A DNA stretch of 64,000 nucleotides from Flavobacterium caeni (lineage in GTDB: Bacteria; Bacteroidota; Bacteroidia; Flavobacteriales; Flavobacteriaceae): positions 54,329 through 118,328 of the forward strand of contig NZ_FMVF01000011.1 of the NCBI RefSeq assembly GCF_900101895.1, in the 5' to 3' direction. The position numbers were made by a program, and so were the translations under genes. A model generated the notes under the pieces. It was given only the letters and a program-made list of their open reading frames with translations, was not told where the DNA came from and did not search any database. Shown in pieces: positions 18,121-25,800 of the stretch (position 1 is its first letter; each line of letters opens with the position of its first letter).

Positions 18121-19581
18121 ATGGATATTGAAATTAAACTGAAAGGCGACAAAGTCATTGAAACGATTCCATCGGTCAAAGACAAGGCGTTGCGCATCAA
18201 CCTGAACGAAAACATTTACGGGACGTTTGCCGAAATCGGCGCCGGACAGGAAACCGTACGTCACTTTTTCCGCTCGGGTGGCTCGTCGGGAACGATTGCA
18301 AAGGCGATGTCGGCTTATGACAAGGATTTTTCGGATGCGATTTACGGCGTCGAAGACGATGGCCGTTACGTGACCGAAAGCCGTCTCAAAAAAATGCTCA
18401 CGCACGAGGTCAACCTGATTGAGCGTCGCTTGAGCCGTGAAAAACACCCGAACAAGATTTTCTTTAGCTACGCCAACACCGTGGCTACCATCGACTTTGC
18501 CAAGCAATTCAAGGGCCACGGCTGGGTCGGGATCAAATACCAGATAGAACCCGATGAGGACTACAACGAAATCACGTTGCACATTAGGTTCAAGGAAACC
18601 GACGCGCGTTTGCAACAGGAAACGCTCGGCATCCTGGGCGTGAACCTCATTTATGGCGCGTTCTACAAATACAACGATCCCAAGAAATTGTTGCGTTATT
18701 TGTACGACCACCTCGACAAAGACCAGCTCGAGATCGATACGATCAACTTTTCGGGACCGCGTTTTGCCGATGTAGACAACCGATTGATGAGTTTGCAGCT
18801 CGTCAAGAACGGCATGACCGATGCGGTGATGTTCGACCCCGACGGACGCAACATCTTGCCCGCCGCCGTGTTGTATAAAAAGAACATCCTGGCGCTGCGC
18901 GGCAGTTTCCGCCCGGTGACCAAGGTGAACATGGACATGTACGAGAAGTCGCTTGCGATGTTCCTCGAAGAGAGCAAGGTGAGTAAGGAAAATACGCTCG
19001 TGATTTTCGAGATTACGCTGTCGAACCTGCGTTCGGAAGGCGAAATCGACGAACGCGACTTCATGGACCGCGCCGAATTGCTTTGCTCGTTGGGCCAAAC
19101 CGTCATGATCTCGAATTTCCAGGAATATTACAAAGTGGTCGAGTATTTCTCGAGCTACACCAAAGCCCGTATGGGATTGGCGATGGGCGTCAACAACCTG
19201 ATCGACATTTTCGACGAAAAATACTACCGCCATTTGAGCGGAGGCATCCTCGAGGCGTTCGGTAAATTGTTCTACCGCGACCTCAAGGTGTTCCTGTATC
19301 CGATGATTGGCGAGGAAGGCGAAATCGTCAATTCAGAGAACCTCAAGGTGCATCCGCGCATGAAGGAGCTGTACAAATTCTTCAAGTTCAACGGCAAGGT
19401 GATCGATATTGTCGATTTCGATCCGCATACGCTAGAGGTTTTCTCGCGCGAAGTGCTTAAGATGATCGGCAAGGGACAGCCGGGATGGGAAGGCATGTTG
19501 CCCACGGGCATCGCCGAAATCATCAAGCAGCACCAGTTGTTTGGGTACGATCCGAACAGCGTGTTGCAGGACACGAATTAG
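18121..19581 (+). CDS. conserved protein of unknown function, 486 residues
   Basis: A soluble protein without signal peptide. Seen: FFRSGGSSGTIAKAMSAYDKDFSDAIYG near residue 50, a segment NIYGTFAEIGAGQE, and many conserved Tyr/Phe motifs, but no catalytic signature I can name with confidence. Close relatives occur across Flavobacteriia; some databases label them nicotinate or nicotinamide nucleotide adenylyltransferase, but I see no HxGH or SIXXTXXR nucleotidyltransferase motif and treat that label as doubtful. Single gene with its own promoter and terminator. Confidence 0.8.
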   Translation: MDIEIKLKGDKVIETIPSVKDKALRINLNENIYGTFAEIGAGQETVRHFFRSGGSSGTIAKAMSAYDKDFSDAIYGVEDDGRYVTESRLKKMLTHEVNLIERRLSREKHPNKIFFSYANTVATIDFAKQFKGHGWVGIKYQIEPDEDYNEITLHIRFKETDARLQQETLGILGVNLIYGAFYKYNDPKKLLRYLYDHLDKDQLEIDTINFSGPRFADVDNRLMSLQLVKNGMTDAVMFDPDGRNILPAAVLYKKNILALRGSFRPVTKVNMDMYEKSLAMFLEESKVSKENTLVIFEITLSNLRSEGEIDERDFMDRAELLCSLGQTVMISNFQEYYKVVEYFSSYTKARMGLAMGVNNLIDIFDEKYYRHLSGGILEAFGKLFYRDLKVFLYPMIGEEGEIVNSENLKVHPRMKELYKFFKFNGKVIDIVDFDPHTLEVFSREVLKMIGKGQPGWEGMLPTGIAEIIKQHQLFGYDPNSVLQDTN

Positions 19582-19600
19582 TCGAAAGTCAAACGATAAT

Positions 19601-19626
19601 AGCCGAAAGTAATTTCGGCTTTTTTT
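19601..19626 (+). terminator. intrinsic terminator after the 486-residue gene
   Basis: Stem AGCCGAAA (601-608 of 19,xxx) and TTTCGGCT (613-620), 4-base loop, then six T. The stop codon of the convergent GGCT-fold gene lies in the T run. Confidence 0.9.
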
Positions 19627-19957
19627 ATTTCTCTACGTAGATAAAACCGATTTTTCCCGACGCAAAAGTGGCTTCGATGCGCTTGTAATCGTCTACTTCG
19701 TAACGATCGGCCTGTGCGAGCTCGGCGTCGGTGATTTCGAACAGCACACCGCTTACCGTGTCGGCATTGTTACCGGTATGGGCGATGATGGGATGGAACT
19801 GCCGCTGGCTTTTGCGCAACACTTCTGGGTCGGTGATTTCGACATATCGGAGCTGGTAACCGATGAGCACATCGGGCGTACCATGCAACAAACGCCCGAA
19901 CGTTTCGGTTTGTACTTGTGGCTTTTGTAGCGTCCCGTAAGAGAATAGAAGCGGCAT
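19625..19957 (-). CDS. gamma-glutamylcyclotransferase-fold protein (AIG2-like)
   Basis: 110 residues. The N-terminal LFSYGTLQ is the substrate-binding motif of the GGCT/AIG2 family (PF06094), and a Glu in ITDAELAQADRYEVDDY fits the catalytic acid region. Homologues cleave gamma-glutamyl groups or have unknown substrates. Its start overlaps the Bcp stop by one base (TAATG), so it is cotranslated with a peroxiredoxin, which suggests but does not prove a thiol-metabolism role. Confidence 0.85.
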   Translation of the reverse strand: MPLLFSYGTLQKPQVQTETFGRLLHGTPDVLIGYQLRYVEITDPEVLRKSQRQFHPIIAHTGNNADTVSGVLFEITDAELAQADRYEVDDYKRIEATFASGKIGFIYVEK

Positions 19958-20409
19958 TATTGGAGGATTTGGGCGGTGTGTTCTTTGGTTTTTACTTTCC
20001 CGATCACATCGACGATTTTGCCTTTGCCGTCAATAACGAACGTAGTGCGATGGATACCATCGTACTCGCGGCCCATGAATTTCTTGGGTCCCCAAACCCC
20101 GAACGCGTTGATGACTTTGTGGTCCTCGTCGGCCAAAAGCGGAAACGGCAGGTTGTACTTGGCGATGAACTTCGCCTGTTTTTGGGGTTTATCGGCGCTC
20201 ACACCCAGCAGTTCATAGCCTTGCGACGCAAACCTTTCGAAGTTGTCGCGCAGGTTGCAGGCCTGGTTCGTACAGCTGGGTGTGTCGGCGGCAGGGTAGA
20301 AAAACACGACAAGTTTCTTTCCTTTGTAATCGGACAATTTACGGACGTTGCCGTCCTGGTCGATGGCTTTGAAATTCGGGGCTTTATCGCCGGGCTTTAG
20401 ATTCGTCAT
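19957..20409 (-). CDS. bcp: thioredoxin-dependent peroxiredoxin, Bcp/PrxQ family
   Basis: 150 residues, cytosolic. Reduces hydrogen peroxide and organic peroxides with electrons from thioredoxin. The peroxidatic Cys is in TPSCTNQAC, with a second Cys five residues later as in atypical 2-Cys PrxQ enzymes. LSDYKGKKLVVFFYP before it and GVSAD after it are typical. Length and start match the family. Confidence 0.95.
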   Translation of the reverse strand: MTNLKPGDKAPNFKAIDQDGNVRKLSDYKGKKLVVFFYPAADTPSCTNQACNLRDNFERFASQGYELLGVSADKPQKQAKFIAKYNLPFPLLADEDHKVINAFGVWGPKKFMGREYDGIHRTTFVIDGKGKIVDVIGKVKTKEHTAQILQ

Positions 20410-20461
20410 TGGTTATTGTTTATTTTTATTTTTTATGGTGGTTCCGGCCTGGACAATCCTT

Positions 20462-20537
20462 GGCCCGGATGGAAGCGGCATCCTTTTTCGCGCTTCTTTA
20501 GCGCGGAAAAGATACAGCGGACAGCCGGATTAGCCCC
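20462..20537 (+). repeat. family R repeat, copy 2
   Basis: Blocks GGCCCGGATGGAAGCGG, CATCCTTTTT, a small hairpin (CGCGCTT..AGCGCG), AAAAGATACAGCGGA and CAGCCGGATTAGCCCC, in the same order as the other copies. It fills the space between bcp and nth and has the GATACAGCGG subtype of right arm, shared with copy 3. Confidence 0.75.
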
Positions 20538-20547
20538 AAAAAACAAC

Positions 20548-20555
20548 TATATTTA
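20548..20555 (+). promoter_or_regulatory. -7 box TATATTTA before nth
   Basis: Seven of eight positions match TAnnTTTG, 20 bp before the ATG at 20576. No clear -33 box; it lies directly after repeat R copy 2. Confidence 0.35.
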
Positions 20556-20575
20556 CGCTGCAAAAATACGCATAA

Positions 20576-21232
20576 ATGACCAAAAAAGAACGCGCGCAAT
20601 TCGTGATGCAGACGCTGCGCGAAATCTATCCGACGGTACCGATCCCGCTCGACCACAAAGACGCTTACACCCTGCTTGTCGCGGTGCTTTTGTCGGCGCA
20701 ATGTACCGATGTGCGGGTGAACCAGATTACGCCTATTTTGTTTGCCAAGGCCGATAATCCGTACGATATGGTCAAGATGACCGTCGAGGAAATCAAGGAA
20801 ATCATCAAACCGTGCGGACTCTCGCCGATGAAATCGAAAGGCATACATGGATTGTCGCAAATTTTGATCGAAAAATACGACGGTCAAGTCCCGCAAAGTT
20901 TTGAAGCGCTCGAGGCCTTACCCGCCGTGGGCCACAAAACGGCCAGCGTGGTGATGAGCCAGGCTTTTGGCGTTCCGGCGTTTCCGGTAGATACGCACAT
21001 CCACCGGCTGATGTACCGTTGGGGATTGTCGGATGGCAAAAATGTGGTGCAGACCGAGAAAGATGCCAAGGCGTTGTTCCCGAAAGAAACGTGGAACGAT
21101 TTGCATTTGCAGATTATTTACTACGGCCGAGAATATTCGCCGGCGCGCGGCTGGAACCTGGACAACGACCTCATTACGCGCGAAGTGGGGCGCAAATCGG
21201 TGATTGAGGACTACTACAAACAGAGAAAATAA
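20576..21232 (+). CDS. nth: endonuclease III, form without the iron-sulfur loop
   Basis: 218 residues. A base-excision repair glycosylase/AP lyase for oxidised pyrimidines. The helix-hairpin-helix LPAVGHKTASVV holds the catalytic Lys, and the catalytic Asp follows in PVDTHIHRL. The C-terminal region aligned with the C-x6-C-x2-C-x5-C [4Fe-4S] loop of E. coli Nth reads YYGREYSPARGWNLDNDL and has no Cys; only two Cys exist in the protein (in SAQC and KPCG). The cluster is therefore lost, though both catalytic residues are kept. Confidence 0.93.
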   Translation: MTKKERAQFVMQTLREIYPTVPIPLDHKDAYTLLVAVLLSAQCTDVRVNQITPILFAKADNPYDMVKMTVEEIKEIIKPCGLSPMKSKGIHGLSQILIEKYDGQVPQSFEALEALPAVGHKTASVVMSQAFGVPAFPVDTHIHRLMYRWGLSDGKNVVQTEKDAKALFPKETWNDLHLQIIYYGREYSPARGWNLDNDLITREVGRKSVIEDYYKQRK

Positions 21233-21243
21233 GGGGCTAGAAA

Positions 21244-21378
21244 TACAGTTTTTCTATAGCGCTTGTATCGGATAAAATCGTAGTTTGTCACTAGTAAGGG
21301 AAGGGGGAGTAAGGTTTACCCCTAAAAAATAATTCCGGGACTGCGCTACAGATAATCTGTACTTTTTGTTAAAATTTC
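21244..21378 (+). repeat. three-copy palindrome-flanked intergenic element, copy A
   Basis: Left palindrome TACAGTTTTTCTATA (21244-21258) followed by GCG, purine run GGGAAGGGGG (21298-21307), CCCC (21319-21322), right palindrome TACAGATAATCTGTA (21347-21361) and tail TTTTTGTTAAAATTTC. The palindromes start 103 bp apart. It lies downstream of nth and faces the sigma-factor operon. This copy is the most diverged of the three (one arm mismatch in the left palindrome). Confidence 0.8.
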
Positions 21379-21471
21379 GGGACCACAATTTTTGTAGTGA
21401 AAAAGCGGCATTTCTTCGATATTGTTCAATGCAAATCAACCGCAACATCTCCAAAGGTCGCAGGTAGGCAT

Positions 21472-21495
21472 AAAAAATCCCGGACTTGCCGGAAT
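21472..21495 (-). terminator. intrinsic terminator of the sigma-factor transcript
   Basis: On the minus strand ATTCCGG (21495-21489), 5-base loop, CCGGGAT (21483-21477), then T residues (complement of the A run 21472-21477). It follows the stop of the 47-residue protein by six bases. Confidence 0.75.
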
Positions 21496-21500
21496 GTGTC

Positions 21501-21644
21501 TTAATTAGCGATGGTTTCGATCCTCATTTTCCCCACTTTCGTGATGTGCAAAGCTTTGGAGTAATTGAGTAAAAAAGAAATGGTCTCTTTTTTAGGTTTC
21601 ATCGAATCGGTAACTGACTTTTCTTTAGAGTAGATTTTTGCCAT
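21501..21644 (-). CDS. 47-residue conserved-looking small protein downstream of the ECF sigma factor
   Basis: Too short for ordinary gene calling. It has an ATG at 21644, TAA at 21501-21503 and 47 codons. The product starts MAKIYSKEKSVTDSMKPKKE, continues with a hydrophobic patch ISFLLNYSKALHI and ends KVGKMRIETIAN. It lies 53 bp after the sigma-factor stop on the same strand and is followed by a good terminator, so it is within the same transcript. I recall similar small proteins in other Flavobacterium genomes at this place. A role as an anti-sigma-like partner is speculation; no Zn or membrane motif is seen. Confidence 0.65.
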   Translation of the reverse strand: MAKIYSKEKSVTDSMKPKKETISFLLNYSKALHITKVGKMRIETIAN

Positions 21645-21697
21645 GTTGTGTTTTTATTGTTAGGTACAACTACAACGCGGCAAACGTCTAAATATTG

Positions 21698-22282
21698 TCA
21701 GTTGGTCAAAATAATTTGATGTTTTTCAATGACTTTGCGCAAATTCATGAGCGCATAACGCATACGCCCCAAGGCGGTATTGATCGAAACGCCCGTCAGT
21801 TCTGAGATTTCCTTGAAACTAAGGTCTTGGTAGATGCGCATCATGAGCACATCTTTCTGGTCTTCAGGTAATTCCTCGATCAGTCTTTTGAGGTCCATTT
21901 CGACCTGGTCCGAGATCATTTGGTGCTCTACGTTCATGGTATTGTCGGACATGACCGAAAAAATAGAGAACTCTTCGGTCTCGCGAAACATCGGCATCTT
22001 TTTGTTCTTGCGGAAATGATCGATGATCAAATTGTGCGCGATACGCATCACCCATGGCAAAAACTTGCCTTCCTCGTTGTACGAATTGGATTTGAGCGTT
22101 TTGATGACTTTGATAAAGGTATCCTGGAAAATATCATCCGAAATATCGCGGTCAGCAATCTTCGAGTAGATGAACCCGTAAATCTTGGATTCATGCCTGG
22201 TGATCAATGTCGCTAACGCACTTTCGTCGCCGGCCACATAATTCTTCACCAATAAAGCGTCTGGGATTTGAACATTAGCCAT
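21698..22282 (-). CDS. ECF-type RNA polymerase sigma-70 factor
   Basis: 194 residues. Region 2 has ISDDIFQDTFIKVIKTL and FLPWVMRIAHNLIIDHFRK; region 4 has LPEDQKDVLMMRIYQDLSFKEISELTGVSINTALGRMRYALMNLRK, a complete helix-turn-helix for the -35 element. No anti-sigma gene with a membrane helix follows; instead a 47-residue protein does. Driven by an exact consensus housekeeping promoter, so it does not obviously autoregulate through its own promoter type. Confidence 0.95.
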   Translation of the reverse strand: MANVQIPDALLVKNYVAGDESALATLITRHESKIYGFIYSKIADRDISDDIFQDTFIKVIKTLKSNSYNEEGKFLPWVMRIAHNLIIDHFRKNKKMPMFRETEEFSIFSVMSDNTMNVEHQMISDQVEMDLKRLIEELPEDQKDVLMMRIYQDLSFKEISELTGVSINTALGRMRYALMNLRKVIEKHQIILTN

Positions 22283-22378
22283 AAAATTACCTTTTAGTTT
22301 GGTTTTAAATTTGGAGAAATTCTCTAAAAAGTAATTTTTTATTATAGGCGTCCTGTTAAAGTTTGATTAATTCTTAGC

Positions 22379-22411
22379 CAAATATAAGGCAATTAAATTT
22401 TACAAAGCAAA
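22379..22411 (-). promoter_or_regulatory. promoter of the ECF sigma factor gene
   Basis: On the minus strand TTTG (22411-22408), 21-bp spacer, TATATTTG (22386-22379), giving a leader of about 90 bases before the ATG at 22282. A hairpin CCGAAA/TTTCGG (22419-22438) lies just upstream of it. Confidence 0.7.
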
Positions 22412-22493
22412 CATTGTACCGAAATTTAACAGTTTCGGCACAATATCTTGTTTTTTTATGATTTTTTTCTAACGTTTTCGTCAGAACGCTAGA

Positions 22494-23249
22494 TTATTGA
22501 TAAACACGGATGTAATCGACGACAAACTGTTGCGGAAAAATCGCGTCGTCTACGGCCGGACCGCCAAAGTTTCCGCCCACGGCCATGTTCAGGATGATGA
22601 AATGCGGTTGGTTGAATGGCCAGCTTTCGGGCGTCTTCACCGGTGGATTGTACGTAAACACCAAACGATCGTCTACAAAAAAATCCATCTTGTCCTTGTC
22701 CCAATCAACGGCAAAAACATGGAACCCCTCTTCTATTCCGAACACTTCGGTTTTTTTGCTGTGCGCGTGGTCGCCGTATCCGTCGGGCGTATGCAACGTC
22801 GTATACACCTGGTGCAGCTCCTTGCCCACATACTCTAAAATATCGATCTCGCCACATTTAGGCCAACCAACTTCCGTTATGTTTTGCCCGAGCATCCAGA
22901 ACGCGGGCCAAATCCCCGTACCGATGGGCAGTTTTGCGCGACATTCGATGCGGCCGTACTGAAATTCCTTTTTGGCGGCTGTGGTGATGCGGGTAGAAGT
23001 ATACTGCCCATCGGGTTCGCGACGCGCGGTGATGACGAGCTTGCTGTCTTTGACGATGTGGTTCTCACGCGTGTAAACCTGGCGTTCGTTGTTTCCCCAG
23101 CCGCAAAGATTCGGACAGCCGTTGCCCATTTCAAAATTCCAGACCTTTTCGTTTAGCGCTGTACCCGTGAACGATTCTTCCCACACCAGCTTGCGGCTTT
23201 GCCCGTGGACGATTTGTACTGCAAACAATAACAACAAAAACTTCTTCAT
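22494..23249 (-). CDS. secreted GH16 beta-glucanase (laminarinase-like)
   Basis: 251 residues. Signal peptide MKKFLLLLFAVQIVHGQ, then one GH16 domain. The catalytic ExDxxE motif is GEIDILEYVG, preceded by GIWPAFWMLG; the WGNNERQVYT stretch and AVDWDKDKMDFFVDD are typical of bacterial laminarinases. Predicted to cut beta-1,3 (or mixed beta-1,3/1,4) glucans outside the cytoplasm by a retaining mechanism. The ATG at 23249 follows the GH3 stop by one base, so the two enzymes form an operon. No carbohydrate-binding module or type IX sorting domain is attached. Confidence 0.93.
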   Translation of the reverse strand: MKKFLLLLFAVQIVHGQSRKLVWEESFTGTALNEKVWNFEMGNGCPNLCGWGNNERQVYTRENHIVKDSKLVITARREPDGQYTSTRITTAAKKEFQYGRIECRAKLPIGTGIWPAFWMLGQNITEVGWPKCGEIDILEYVGKELHQVYTTLHTPDGYGDHAHSKKTEVFGIEEGFHVFAVDWDKDKMDFFVDDRLVFTYNPPVKTPESWPFNQPHFIILNMAVGGNFGGPAVDDAIFPQQFVVDYIRVYQ

Positions 23250-23250
23250 G

Positions 23251-25542
23251 CTAACGAACATAATCGAATGAAGCTTCGAGATTTGCATCGGAACTGCCGC
23301 CTACGAACACCTTGAAAGCGCCCGGTTCGGCTTCCCATTTTTTGTTGGCCGTGTAAAATTGTATCGTTTGTTCATCGATGGCAAACGTGACCGTCTTGGA
23401 CTGCCCCGGGGCCAATTCGACCATTTCAAATCCTTTGAGTTCGCGTACCGGGCGCGTGGTGCTGCCCACCAAATCCTGGAGGTACAACTGCACGACTTCT
23501 TTTCCGGAGACCTTCCCCGTATTGGTCACCGTCACCGAGACCTGGATTAGACCCGCCTTCGAAAATTGTGATTGACTCAATTTCAGATTCGAGTAACCAA
23601 AGGTGGTGTAGCTGAGTCCGAACCCGAACGGGTACTGCGGTGTATGCGCCACATCGCCGTGGTGCGACCAGAACACTTCGTCGGGCGAAGGCATGGTAGG
23701 CCTGCCCGTATTCTTATGGTTGTAATACAACGGCAATTGTCCTACGTGACGCGGGAACGACATCGGCAATTTTCCGCTCGGGTTGTAGTCGCCGTACAGC
23801 ACCTGCGCAATCGCATGGCCGCTTTGGGTACCCAGGTGCCAGCCCTCGACAATCGCGGGTACATGCTCGGCGGCCCATGGGATCGTCAACGGACGACCGT
23901 TTTGCAATACCAGCACCAGATTTTTGTTCACTTTGTAGACTTCTTCGAGCAATTCCTGCTGCACGCCGGGCAAACCGATATCGGCCCTACTCCTGCCCTC
24001 GCCGCTTTGGTAGCCCACCTCGCCGAGCACCATCACAACCACATCGCCCGATTTGGCCGCAGCTACCGCCTGCGCAAAACCCGATTTGTCGGTGGTGTTG
24101 ACCTTGACTTCGCGTGCAAAAACATCGGTATTCAACGAAACCGTCGCGCCTTTTTCATACACGACTGAATTCCCTGTATACCGCGCCATTCCCTCTCGCA
24201 CCGACACCGCCGAACCGTCTTTGGAGGCGTTGCGCCAGTTGCCCAGCGGGCTGGTCTTGTCGTCGGCCAGCGCACCGATCAGCGCAATCTTCTGGCCTGA
24301 TTTCTTTAAGGGAAGTAAATTGCCCTCGTTCTTGAGCAATACGATCGATTTCTTGGCCATGTCGAGCGCCGCCTCGTGGATTTCCTTTTTGCCGACCGTC
24401 GCTTTCTCGCGGGCCTCGTCGCAGTATTTATACGGATCGTCAAACAATCCGAGTTCAAATTTAACACGGAGGATGCGTCGCGCCGCGTCGTCGATCAGCG
24501 CTTCGCTGACTTTGCCCTCGCGCACCAGATTGGCCAGGTGTTCGATGTACAGATAGGCCTCCATGTCCATGTCGCAGCCTGCATTGACCGCGATTTCGGC
24601 GGCCTGTTTCCCATCCTTGGCATTGCCGTGGATGCGGATCTCGTTGATCGATCCCCAATCGGACACGACAAAACCGTCGAATTTCCATGCGCCCTTGAGG
24701 ATGTCGCGTTGCAGCCAACGACTGCCCGTAGCCGGGACGCCGTCGATTTCATTGAACGCATTCATAAAGGTGCGCACGCCTGCATCGACCGAAGCCTTGA
24801 ACGGCGGGAAAATAATGTTTTGCAAGGTCGATTCGCCAACGTCGACGGTGTTGTAATCGCGGCCCGATTCGGCAAATCCATAGGCCGCAAAGTGCTTGGC
24901 GCAGGCCAGGATGGTCTTGGCATCGTCAAAATTATCGCCCTGGAATCCTTTGATACGCGCCACCGCGATCTTGCTACCCAGGAAAGGGTCTTCGCCGGCA
25001 CCTTCCATGACACGGCCCCATCGGGCGTCACGCATCACGTCCACCATGGGGGCGAATGTCCAGTTGAGTCCTACGGCCGAGGCTTCTTCGGCGGCCATTT
25101 TCGCGGAATTTTGTATGGCTTGCAAATCCCAACTTGCCGACTCGGCCAGCGGAATCGGGCTGATTGTTTGGTAGCCGTGGATGACATCCGAGCCGAAAAT
25201 CATCGGAATTTTCATGCGGCTTTGTTCGACGGCGATCTTTTGAAGCGCGCGTACGTCCTTGACGCCTGTTACGTTGAGCATCGACCCGACGTAGCCTTTG
25301 CGGATGTGTTCGTATTTTTGCGCCGCCTGTCCGTCTTTGGGGGCGGGTCCGGTCACGTCAAAAAAGCCATTGTACTGGTTCATTTGTCCGATTTTTTCCT
25401 CGAGCGTCATGAGTTTGAGAACCGAATCGACTTTGGTTTCAATCGATGCGTTTTGTTTTGAAATTGGTTTTTGTTGGGCCGAACAACCCAGGACGATCCC
25501 CGCGGCAAACAGCCACAGTACCATGCTTTTTTTGTTTCTCAT
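23251..25542 (-). CDS. bglX: GH3 beta-glucosidase lipoprotein (BglX-like)
   Basis: 763 residues. Lipobox GIVLGCSAQQ near residue 20 predicts a lipoprotein. The N-terminal TIM barrel has the nucleophile Asp in GFVVSDWGSINE and KHFAAYG; the C-terminal part has the GH3 sandwich and a fibronectin-like end (VSVTVTNTGKVSGKEVVQLYL). It releases glucose from beta-oligoglucosides in the periplasm, probably finishing the work of the downstream GH16 enzyme. Start at 25542 chosen because it gives the lipoprotein signal; 25557 would add five residues. Confidence 0.94.
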   Translation of the reverse strand: MRNKKSMVLWLFAAGIVLGCSAQQKPISKQNASIETKVDSVLKLMTLEEKIGQMNQYNGFFDVTGPAPKDGQAAQKYEHIRKGYVGSMLNVTGVKDVRALQKIAVEQSRMKIPMIFGSDVIHGYQTISPIPLAESASWDLQAIQNSAKMAAEEASAVGLNWTFAPMVDVMRDARWGRVMEGAGEDPFLGSKIAVARIKGFQGDNFDDAKTILACAKHFAAYGFAESGRDYNTVDVGESTLQNIIFPPFKASVDAGVRTFMNAFNEIDGVPATGSRWLQRDILKGAWKFDGFVVSDWGSINEIRIHGNAKDGKQAAEIAVNAGCDMDMEAYLYIEHLANLVREGKVSEALIDDAARRILRVKFELGLFDDPYKYCDEAREKATVGKKEIHEAALDMAKKSIVLLKNEGNLLPLKKSGQKIALIGALADDKTSPLGNWRNASKDGSAVSVREGMARYTGNSVVYEKGATVSLNTDVFAREVKVNTTDKSGFAQAVAAAKSGDVVVMVLGEVGYQSGEGRSRADIGLPGVQQELLEEVYKVNKNLVLVLQNGRPLTIPWAAEHVPAIVEGWHLGTQSGHAIAQVLYGDYNPSGKLPMSFPRHVGQLPLYYNHKNTGRPTMPSPDEVFWSHHGDVAHTPQYPFGFGLSYTTFGYSNLKLSQSQFSKAGLIQVSVTVTNTGKVSGKEVVQLYLQDLVGSTTRPVRELKGFEMVELAPGQSKTVTFAIDEQTIQFYTANKKWEAEPGAFKVFVGGSSDANLEASFDYVR

Positions 25543-25800
25543 AGGATAAAAAGGCAACCCAAATAAGGGTTCGCGCGTTTGTTTTCTGTTGCTCCTAAAT
25601 TAGCGGAGTTTACCGACAATAGAGTGCGAAACACCACAACAAAAAACATACATTATGCGAAAAAACCACATCATGTGTCAGAGGCCGCGCCAGTGGAACG
25701 CAGGCGTCTTTCTCTTAAGGTATGAAAAGCGAAGATTCCTGGTTTGTTGTGGTGTATTGTTGTGGTGATGTGTGGGTAGAATCCCCTATTTCTCAAGACG
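25543..25800. promoter_or_regulatory. control region before the GH3-GH16 operon with repeated CACCACAACAA half sites
   Basis: 258 bp without a gene. It contains CACCACAACAA at 25632-25642 and its reverse complement twice in tandem at 25744-25754 and 25757-25767; the outer pair extends to a perfect 13-bp inverted repeat (25631-25643 with 25743-25755). An 11-bp palindrome CACATCATGTG lies at 25667-25677. On the minus strand a TAATTTAG box (7 of 8) sits about 50 bp before the GH3 start. These are candidate binding sites for the neighbouring sensor-regulator. Confidence 0.5.
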
